NCBI GenBank assembly: GCA_047974845.1
Contig: JBKECQ010000024.1
Span: forward strand, 1-6,569
Source: Aminipila sp047974845
GTDB taxonomy: Bacteria > Bacillota > Clostridia > Peptostreptococcales > Anaerovoracaceae
Direction of reading: 5' to 3'
Length of the DNA: 6,569 nucleotides
In this document: positions 1 through 5,445 of the stretch, piece after piece
Position numbering within the stretch: the first letter of the stretch is position 1
Layout of the letters: each line of letters starts with the position of its first letter
Position numbers and translations under genes: made by a program
The notes under the pieces: generated by a model
Database searches by the model: none
The model's input: only the letters and a program-made list of their open reading frames with translations
What the model was told of the DNA's origin: nothing

Positions 1-592
1 TCACTATATAAAGGGAACACTGGCAATGCAGTTTGCAGGCGGTGTAGTCGTGGAAACCGGTGGATTAGGCTATGAGGTCTATGTACCGGATAATTCGTCT
101 GTATACTTAGCAAAAGAAGGGCAACAGGTTATGCTCTTTACTGCTATGATAGTAAGAGAAGATGATATAAGCATTTACGGATTTGTAGATAAAGAAAGTT
201 TACAACTTTTTAGAAAATTAATGTCAGTAAATGGCGTTGGAGCAAAGGCTTCGTTGTCAATATTATCTGTACTTACGGCAGATGAGTTACAAAAGGCAAT
301 TGTTTTTGAAGATTCGGCGGCTCTGACAAAGGCCAATGGAATTGGTAAAAAAATAGCTCAAAGGATTGTCTTAGAGCTTAAGGACAAGCTGGATGCTGCG
401 GGAGCAATATCGGGAAACATTTCAAACAGTGATATACAATCAACAAATGTTAATGCTAAGGGTGAAGCTGTAAATGCCTTAATCTCATTGGGATATAGTA
501 AAAGTGAAGCTGTGGAGGTTTTAGCAGGAATAGAAGAAAACGATTTAACCGTAGAGGAATATTTAAAGCGTGCATTAAAAAGGCTGTGCTAG
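1..592 (+). CDS. ruvA: Holliday junction branch migration protein RuvA (5' end cut by window edge)
   Basis: RuvA binds four-way Holliday junctions as a tetramer and loads the RuvB motor for branch migration in recombination and repair. The reading frame is open from base 2 and starts HYIKGTLAMQ, which matches the RuvA N-terminus after an initial Met and one more residue. The ATG at 26 is therefore internal and the true start lies just upstream. Adding two residues gives about 198 aa, the usual size, and places the acidic pair in VREDD at 55-56, where E. coli RuvA has its junction-centre acidic pin. Domain I is the N-terminal OB fold with the GLGYEV turn. Domain II has two helix-hairpin-helix motifs, NGVGAKAS and NGIGKKIAQR, at about residues 77-86 and 112-123 of the visible protein. 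Domain III, which contacts RuvB, follows a polar linker and contains ALISLGYS. It ends 30 bases before ruvB, in the same frame. Confidence 0.97.
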   Translation, partial: HYIKGTLAMQFAGGVVVETGGLGYEVYVPDNSSVYLAKEGQQVMLFTAMIVREDDISIYGFVDKESLQLFRKLMSVNGVGAKASLSILSVLTADELQKAIVFEDSAALTKANGIGKKIAQRIVLELKDKLDAAGAISGNISNSDIQSTNVNAKGEAVNALISLGYSKSEAVEVLAGIEENDLTVEEYLKRALKRLC

Positions 593-601
593 TTACAGCT
601 T
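581..601 (+). other. Small hairpin over the ruvA stop codon
   Basis: AGGCTGT (581-587) pairs with ACAGCTT (595-601) through six Watson-Crick pairs and one G-U pair, with a seven-base loop GCTAGTT that holds the ruvA TAG. An A-run follows instead of a T-run, so it is not a + strand terminator. It may only be chance; a role in ruvA-ruvB coupling is speculative. Confidence 0.35.
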
Positions 602-608
602 AAAAAAC

Positions 609-613
609 AGGAG
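609..613 (+). promoter_or_regulatory. Ribosome binding site of ruvB
   Basis: AGGAG lies nine bases before the ATG at 623. It supports that start over the in-frame ATG at 632, which would be 18 bases away. Confidence 0.75.
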
Positions 614-622
614 CAAGTTATA

Positions 623-1636
623 ATGGATTTTATGGAATATGATGAACGTGTGACTTCTACAAATCAGAATAATGATGAAGAATGCGTAGAGTTTACACTT
701 AGACCAAAGAAACTGGATGAATACATAGGCCAAAAAACAGCGACAGAAAACTTAAAAGTTTTTATAGAGGCAGCTCAAATGAGAAACGAACCTTTAGATC
801 ACGTGTTGTTTTATGGACCACCTGGACTGGGTAAGACTACATTGGCAGGGATTATTGCCAATGAACTTGGTGTGGACTTAAGGATTACCTCTGGACCGGC
901 AATAGAAAGAGCAGGGGATTTGGCCGCTATTCTGACAAATTTAAATGAGAATGATGTCTTATTCATAGATGAGATACATAGATTAAATCGTTCTGTAGAG
1001 GAAGTTTTGTATTCAGCTATGGAAGATTATGCTTTGGACATCATCATTGGAAAGGGACCTTCAGCAAGGTCTATCAGACTAGATTTAGCAAAGTTTACTT
1101 TAATAGGAGCTACTACAAGGGCTGGTAGTTTATCGGCACCTCTTAGAGATAGGTTTGGTGTAGTAAGCAAATTTGAATTGTATACAATAGATGAGTTGAA
1201 AAAGATTATAAAAAGATCGGCAGGTCTTTTAAATATAGACGTAAGCGATGAGTCTTTAGAAGCCATGGCAAAGAGATCCAGAGGAACACCAAGAGTTGCT
1301 AATAGAATTCTAAAAAGAGTCAGAGATTTTAGTCAAGTAAAAGGCAGTGGGGTGATAGACCTTGAGATTACAAATGAAACATTAAACTCTCTTGGAGTAG
1401 ATGAATACGGTCTTGAATCGCTGGATAGAGAAATTCTAAAAATGATTATTGAAAGATTTAGAGGCGGTCCGGTAGGAATTGACACAATTGCGGCATCTAT
1501 TGGTGAAGACAGAGTAACAATAGAGGATGTATATGAACCTTATTTAATTCAATCAGGGTTCTTGCATAGGACACAAAAAGGAAGAATGGTTTCAGAGCAA
1601 GCCTATCGCCATTTAGGAATTGAAATGCCGGAGTAG
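623..1636 (+). CDS. ruvB: Holliday junction branch migration ATPase RuvB
   Basis: RuvB is the hexameric AAA+ ATPase that pumps DNA through the RuvA-bound Holliday junction. The 337-residue product is full length for the family. Visible motifs in order are the LRPKKLDEYIGQ box (26-37), Walker A GPPGLGKTT (65-73), Walker B LFIDEIHR (113-120), sensor 1 GATTR (162-166), the LRDRFG arginine-finger segment (174-179), and the sensor 2 region RGTPRVANR (220-228). The C-terminal winged-helix DNA-binding domain carries GGPVGIDT (281-288), EDVYEPYLIQ (301-310) and FLHRT (313-317). No key residue is missing. The first 25 residues are a variable acidic leader, as is normal. It lies 30 bases after ruvA, the usual partner, so co-expression is very likely. 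Confidence 0.98.
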   Translation: MDFMEYDERVTSTNQNNDEECVEFTLRPKKLDEYIGQKTATENLKVFIEAAQMRNEPLDHVLFYGPPGLGKTTLAGIIANELGVDLRITSGPAIERAGDLAAILTNLNENDVLFIDEIHRLNRSVEEVLYSAMEDYALDIIIGKGPSARSIRLDLAKFTLIGATTRAGSLSAPLRDRFGVVSKFELYTIDELKKIIKRSAGLLNIDVSDESLEAMAKRSRGTPRVANRILKRVRDFSQVKGSGVIDLEITNETLNSLGVDEYGLESLDREILKMIIERFRGGPVGIDTIAASIGEDRVTIEDVYEPYLIQSGFLHRTQKGRMVSEQAYRHLGIEMPE

Positions 1637-1647
1637 GATTAAAAGCT

Positions 1648-1665
1648 AAATAATAGTTATTATTT
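1648..1665. repeat. AT-only inverted repeat between ruvB and the SpoIID-like gene
   Basis: AAATAATA and TATTATTT flank a GT centre in the 69-base ruvB to SpoIID-like gap. As RNA it would be a weak AT-only stem; as DNA it could be an operator-like palindrome. In such AT-rich sequence it may well arise by chance, and no function is claimed. Confidence 0.3.
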
Positions 1666-1694
1666 TGAAAAAATCAAATTTATGATTAATATTT

Positions 1695-1700
1695 AAGGAG
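1695..1700 (+). promoter_or_regulatory. Ribosome binding site of the SpoIID-like gene
   Basis: AAGGAG lies five bases before the ATG at 1706. It is a strong match to the 16S rRNA 3' end and fixes the start, which also begins a good signal peptide. Confidence 0.85.
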
Positions 1701-1705
1701 CAAAG

Positions 1706-3145
1706 ATGAAGTTTACTATAAAAAGAATTTTGTCAATAATTGTCTTAACAGCTGTAATATTTACTGGAACAACATTAACAAGGATTGACTACGCCAGTGC
1801 CACATCATTACCTGAATATATTAAAATTGGGCTGAAATATGGAAATTCCTCAGCTAATCAATACCAATTAGTATTTGAAAATGGTGTTAAATTAGGTACA
1901 GGTGATGGAAATACATTTATTGAGTTGGCCAGCTTTGAAGACATAAAAAATATAACGATTATGTTAGAAAATGGATATATTAAAGTTATTGGAAACAATC
2001 TTGCCGGACAACAAATTTGGCTAAATGAAAATTCTCCTACAGCAAACTGCATTATGCCATTTAATTATGATAATGATGGGATTTTTTCATTAGACGGAAA
2101 CCAATATAGAGGAGGGGTTATGTTTAACTCTCTTTCCGGGAGTCTAAATGTTATAAACTACATAAATTTAGAAGAATATCTATATGGAGTAATAAATGGA
2201 GAACTTCATCGTAGCAATCCTGAGGAAGCTCTAAAGGCACAAGCCGTTGCCGCTAGAAGCTATGCCGCTTGTAAACTTGGTACTCATAACTCATATGGTT
2301 TTGACCTTTGCAGTACTACACATTGTCAAGTTTATAAGGGTTTTAATGATGAATATCCAGAGACGGTTGCGGCAGTAAAAGACACTGAAGGAGATACTGT
2401 GAATTATATGGGCAAGCCTGTTGCTACATTTTTCTATAAAAATAGCGGAGGTTATACGCAAGCAGCAGAAGATGTTTGGAATGGTGAAGTAGGCTACTTA
2501 AAGGCCGTTAAGGATGAATATTGCCCTATATACAACTGGACACAATCTTACACTTTTACAGATTTATCAGCAAAGTTGTCTTCTGCGGGATACAATGTGG
2601 GAACAATAACAAAGGTATCTATTATAAAAAGAAATAAATCCGGTGCTGTGGATTCATTAGAATTTATGGGAACTTCCGGTAATGTTGTTTTACAAAAAGA
2701 AAAAATAAGAAGTGTACTTGGCGCAACTACTATAAAATCTACAATGTTTACTTTTAGTAATGCAATAGTTTTGCCGGGTTCAGGAAATAATAATATAGAA
2801 AATTATGAGCCATATGGTGTTTCAAGATATGAAGGAGCTAAAACATTAAATGAGAAAGTTTATGTGGTAGATAGAAACGGAATCAGTACAAAAACACATA
2901 CTCAGGACATATATGTGTATAATGGTTCTGTTAAAGAGAAAGTGGAAAATCTACAACAAAATGACAACGACAGTCAGGGTATAGCAGGAGTTGAAAGTGT
3001 TTCTGACGGAAATGTCAACTTTGTTGGCAGTGGATATGGTCATGGTGTAGGTATGCCACAGGATAGTGCTGTGGAAATGGCAAAAAAAGGCTTTACATAT
3101 AAGGACATATTAAAGTATTATTATACAGATGTGACCATTGATTAG
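1706..3145 (+). CDS. Secreted SpoIID/LytB-domain protein, probable peptidoglycan lytic transglycosylase
   Basis: The 479-residue product starts with a signal peptide: basic MKFTIKR, a hydrophobic stretch at about 8-21, and a likely type I signal-peptidase site after YASA (residue 32). There is no lipobox Cys. The SpoIID core runs from about 145 to 345 and holds NYINLEEYLYGVINGE, with E166 at the catalytic-Glu position of SpoIID, then LKAQAVAARSYA (177-188) and FFYKNSGGYT (242-251). C202, H206 and C207 in LCSTTHCQVY match the place where clostridial SpoIID is known to bind zinc. The C-terminal signature GSGYGHGVGMPQ (441-452) closes the fold. About 90 residues (346-437) separate this signature from the core, an insertion compared with compact SpoIID. 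SpoIID cuts glycan strands during sporulation engulfment, but many SpoIID/LytB paralogues act in vegetative wall turnover. Its place between ruvB and queA does not show which, so no gene symbol is given. The fold assignment is firm; the physiological role is inferred. Confidence 0.88.
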   Translation: MKFTIKRILSIIVLTAVIFTGTTLTRIDYASATSLPEYIKIGLKYGNSSANQYQLVFENGVKLGTGDGNTFIELASFEDIKNITIMLENGYIKVIGNNLAGQQIWLNENSPTANCIMPFNYDNDGIFSLDGNQYRGGVMFNSLSGSLNVINYINLEEYLYGVINGELHRSNPEEALKAQAVAARSYAACKLGTHNSYGFDLCSTTHCQVYKGFNDEYPETVAAVKDTEGDTVNYMGKPVATFFYKNSGGYTQAAEDVWNGEVGYLKAVKDEYCPIYNWTQSYTFTDLSAKLSSAGYNVGTITKVSIIKRNKSGAVDSLEFMGTSGNVVLQKEKIRSVLGATTIKSTMFTFSNAIVLPGSGNNNIENYEPYGVSRYEGAKTLNEKVYVVDRNGISTKTHTQDIYVYNGSVKEKVENLQQNDNDSQGIAGVESVSDGNVNFVGSGYGHGVGMPQDSAVEMAKKGFTYKDILKYYYTDVTID

Positions 3146-3186
3146 AAATTGGACAATTTGAAGATGAAATGGAGTTATAAATTTTA

Positions 3187-4257
3187 ATGCACATTAATGA
3201 TTTTGATTATGATTTGCCTCCTGAGCTTGTGGCTCAGAAGCCTGCAGATAAACGTGAAAACTCGAGACTATTAGTAGTTCATAGAGATACCGGTGAAATA
3301 GAACATAAACATTTTTACGATATTTTAGATTATCTAAAATCCGGTGATTGCTTGGTATTAAACAACTCTAAGGTTCTACCGGCAAGGCTTTATGGAACTA
3401 AGGTGGGTACCGGAGCTAAAATTGAGTTCTTATTAATTAAAAGACTAGACGGGGATGTATGGGAAACCATGGTTAGACCGGGTAAAAGACTAAAACCGGG
3501 CGATGTTGTTGATTTTTCCAGAGAGGGACAAACCTCAAAATTTCAGGCTACCATAATTGATTATGGTGAAGAAGGTACTAGACACGTAAACTTTGAATAT
3601 GAGGGTATATTCTTAGAAAGGCTTGAAGAATTAGGAAGTATGCCGTTACCTCCTTATATTGAAAGAACAAGTGAAGAAGAAGATAAGAGCAGATACCAAA
3701 CTGTATATTGCAAGGAAGAGGGCTCTGTAGCGGCGCCTACAGCAGGCTTACATTTTACTGAAGAGATATTAAAAAAGGCACAGGAAAAAGGTGTTAAACT
3801 TGCATATGTAACATTACACGTGGGAATTGGAACCTTTAGACCCGTTAAATGCGACATTGTTGAAGAGCACAAAATGCATTTTGAGGAGTATGAGGTTACA
3901 GAGGAAAGTGCAAGAATTATAAATGAGACTAAAGAAAATGGTGGACGTATTATTTCTGTAGGAACAACTTCTTGCAGAACTGTAGAGAGTGCGGCCTGTG
4001 AGGCAGAGCCTAATACTGATACCAATGCGAAGTATTGCTTAAAAGCCGGTCATGGAAGCACAGGAATATTTATTTATCCCGGATATGAATTTAAGATTAT
4101 TGATTGTCTTATTACTAATTTTCATTTGCCAAAGTCAACTTTGTTAATGCTTATTTCAGCTCTATATAATAGAGAGAAAATACTTGAAATATATGATATT
4201 GCTGTAAAAGAAAAATACAGATTTTTCTCTTACGGTGATGCTTGCCTATTTATATAA
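3187..4257 (+). CDS. queA: S-adenosylmethionine:tRNA ribosyltransferase-isomerase QueA
   Basis: QueA transfers and isomerises the ribosyl part of S-adenosylmethionine onto preQ1 in tRNA, giving epoxyqueuosine at wobble position 34 of GUN-anticodon tRNAs. The protein has 356 residues, near the usual 340-350. Family hallmarks are the N-terminal FDYDLPPELVAQ (6-17), SRLLVV (26-31), LVLNNSKVLPARL (56-68), the SVAAPTAGLHFT segment (180-191), LHVGIGTFRPV (210-220), MHFEEYEV (230-237), VGTTSCRTVES (258-268) and TNFHLPKSTLLML (310-322). It ends with the usual RFFSYGDA plus a short tail. The start is the first ATG after an in-frame TAA at 3178; a GGAG at 3171-3174 lies 12 bases upstream, rather far, so initiation may be weaker than for tgt. 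It lies 41 bases after the SpoIID-like gene and 17 before tgt, which acts just before QueA in the pathway. Confidence 0.98.
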   Translation: MHINDFDYDLPPELVAQKPADKRENSRLLVVHRDTGEIEHKHFYDILDYLKSGDCLVLNNSKVLPARLYGTKVGTGAKIEFLLIKRLDGDVWETMVRPGKRLKPGDVVDFSREGQTSKFQATIIDYGEEGTRHVNFEYEGIFLERLEELGSMPLPPYIERTSEEEDKSRYQTVYCKEEGSVAAPTAGLHFTEEILKKAQEKGVKLAYVTLHVGIGTFRPVKCDIVEEHKMHFEEYEVTEESARIINETKENGGRIISVGTTSCRTVESAACEAEPNTDTNAKYCLKAGHGSTGIFIYPGYEFKIIDCLITNFHLPKSTLLMLISALYNREKILEIYDIAVKEKYRFFSYGDACLFI

Positions 4258-4261
4258 TTAC

Positions 4262-4267
4262 AAGGAG
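4262..4267 (+). promoter_or_regulatory. Ribosome binding site deciding the tgt start
   Basis: AAGGAG lies seven bases before the ATG at 4275. The same frame is open back to an ATG at 4242 inside queA, but that codon has no such site and would add eleven residues (MPIYIITRRNL) that do not resemble the Tgt N-terminus. Confidence 0.85.
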
Positions 4268-4274
4268 AAATTTA

Positions 4275-5396
4275 ATGAAAAATGCAGTTACTTATGAACT
4301 GATAAAAACAGATAGTAAATCTAAAGCTAGAAGGGGTAGAGTTAATACTCCCCATGGATCTATTGAAACTCCAGTTTTTATGCCTGTAGGAACAGCGGCT
4401 ACAGTAAAAGCCATGAGACCTGAGCAGGTAAAAGAAATGGGAGCAGAAATAATACTTTCAAATACTTATCATTTATATTTAAGACCCGGTCATGAAATTG
4501 TGCGTGAGGCAGGCGGCCTTCATAAATTCATGAATTGGGACAGAGCTATTTTGACAGATAGCGGCGGTTTCCAGGTATTTAGCTTAGGGGCTTTAAGAAA
4601 GATTACAGAAGAGGGTGTTCAATTCAGATCTCATATTGATGGGTCAAAACATATGCTTACACCTGAAAAATCAATGGAAGTTCAGAATTCATTGGGTTCA
4701 GATATAATGATGGCATTTGATGAATGTGCACCATATCCTGCGGATAGAAATTATGTTAAAAATTCTTTAGAAAGAACCACAAGATGGTTGAAACGTTGTA
4801 AGGATTATCATAAAAACATAGAACAGCAATCACTTTTTGGAATTATGCAAGGAGGTATGTATAAGGATCTTAGATATGAAAGTGCTATGCAAGTAGTTGA
4901 CCTTGATTTACCCGGATATGCTATTGGTGGTTTGAGTGTTGGAGAACCTAAAGATTTAATGCTAGAGGTGCTTGATGACTGTGTAGACTATCTACCACAA
5001 GACAAAGCAAGATATTTGATGGGGGTAGGAAGTCCTGATTATCTATTTGAAGGTGTTGAACGTGGAGTAGATATGTTTGACTGTGTACTTCCAACAAGAA
5101 TTGCAAGACATGGCATGGCAATGACCTCATATGGCAGGGTTAATATTAAAAATGCAAAGTATGAAAGAGATTTTGATACACTTGACCCGGAATGCGATTG
5201 CTATACTTGTAGAAACTATTCAAAAGCATATTTAAGACATTTATATAAGTGTGACGAAATGTTGTCTGCAATGTTATTATCTAATCATAATCTACACTTC
5301 CTTGTGAATATGATGGGTAATATAAGAAAATCTATAGAAGAAGATAGATTCCTTGATTATAAAAAGGAATTTTATGCAAAGTACGGCAGGTTTTAA
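4275..5396 (+). CDS. tgt: tRNA-guanine(34) transglycosylase Tgt
   Basis: Tgt swaps guanine-34 for preQ1 in tRNAs for Asp, Asn, His and Tyr, the step before QueA. From the ATG at 4275 the protein has 373 residues, a normal bacterial length. Visible motifs are TPVFMPVGT (32-40), SNTYHLYLRPG (62-72), LTDSGGFQVFSLG (93-105) with D95 as the active-site Asp, FGIMQGG (188-194), YAIGGLSVGE (215-224) for base recognition, and MFDCVLPTRIARHG (267-280) with D269 as the nucleophile. The zinc site is C307, C309 and C312 in ECDCYTC plus H338 in SNHNLHF. All catalytic and metal residues are present. Known partners in preQ1 synthesis (queC, queD, queE, queF) are not in the window, so preQ1 is either made elsewhere in the genome or taken up. 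The stop codon lies in the loop of a strong hairpin. Confidence 0.98.
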   Translation: MKNAVTYELIKTDSKSKARRGRVNTPHGSIETPVFMPVGTAATVKAMRPEQVKEMGAEIILSNTYHLYLRPGHEIVREAGGLHKFMNWDRAILTDSGGFQVFSLGALRKITEEGVQFRSHIDGSKHMLTPEKSMEVQNSLGSDIMMAFDECAPYPADRNYVKNSLERTTRWLKRCKDYHKNIEQQSLFGIMQGGMYKDLRYESAMQVVDLDLPGYAIGGLSVGEPKDLMLEVLDDCVDYLPQDKARYLMGVGSPDYLFEGVERGVDMFDCVLPTRIARHGMAMTSYGRVNIKNAKYERDFDTLDPECDCYTCRNYSKAYLRHLYKCDEMLSAMLLSNHNLHFLVNMMGNIRKSIEEDRFLDYKKEFYAKYGRF

Positions 5397-5407
5397 GACC
5401 TGCCGTA
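5382..5407 (+). other. Strong hairpin over the tgt stop codon, terminator-like without a T-run
   Basis: TACGGCAGGT (5382-5391) and ACCTGCCGTA (5398-5407) are perfect 10-base complementary arms around the six bases TTTAAG. A G-U pair can form on each side of the stem, leaving a four-base loop. The tgt TAA (5394-5396) lies in that loop. No T-run follows on the + strand (TCGGTGTATT), and none follows on the - strand, so it does not fit a classical intrinsic terminator. It could protect the 3' end of an mRNA, partly reduce transcription into the next gene, or be a Rho-related or processing site. The fold is seen directly; the role is inferred. Confidence 0.7.
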
Positions 5408-5428
5408 TCGGTGTATTGTAGATTTGGT

Positions 5429-5434
5429 AAGGAG
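5429..5434 (+). promoter_or_regulatory. Ribosome binding site deciding the start of the RlmD-like gene
   Basis: AAGGAG lies eleven bases before the ATG at 5446. In-frame stops TAG (5419) and TAA (5428) just upstream exclude any longer N-terminus, which matters because the protein would otherwise be expected to carry a TRAM domain. Confidence 0.75.
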
Positions 5435-5445
5435 TATATATAAAT

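Noticed and set aside
26..592. ruvA start at the ATG at 26
   Set aside because: The frame is open upstream and encodes HYIKGTLA, which matches the RuvA N-terminus. The acidic-pin numbering also fits a start two codons before the window.
1665..1692. Promoter-like TTGAAA, 16 bases, TAATAT before the SpoIID-like gene
   Set aside because: The transcript would begin at about 1699, inside the ribosome binding site, leaving almost no leader. In AT-rich sequence such a match is weak evidence.
3146..3159. Inverted repeat AAATTG/CAATTT after the SpoIID-like gene as a terminator
   Set aside because: The stem is short and AT-only with a two-base centre, and no T-run follows. It cannot be told from chance.
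3654..4025. Minus-strand open frame of 123 codons within queA
   Set aside because: It lies wholly opposite a well-conserved gene, has no recognisable domain, and is best explained as a shadow of queA codon use.
4242..4274. N-terminal extension of tgt from the ATG at 4242
   Set aside because: It would overlap queA, has no good ribosome binding site and adds residues unlike Tgt. The ATG at 4275 has AAGGAG at ideal distance.
5397..5445. Riboswitch or attenuator leader before the RlmD-like gene
   Set aside because: Only 49 bases separate the genes, and apart from the tgt hairpin no alternative fold or known riboswitch signature is visible.
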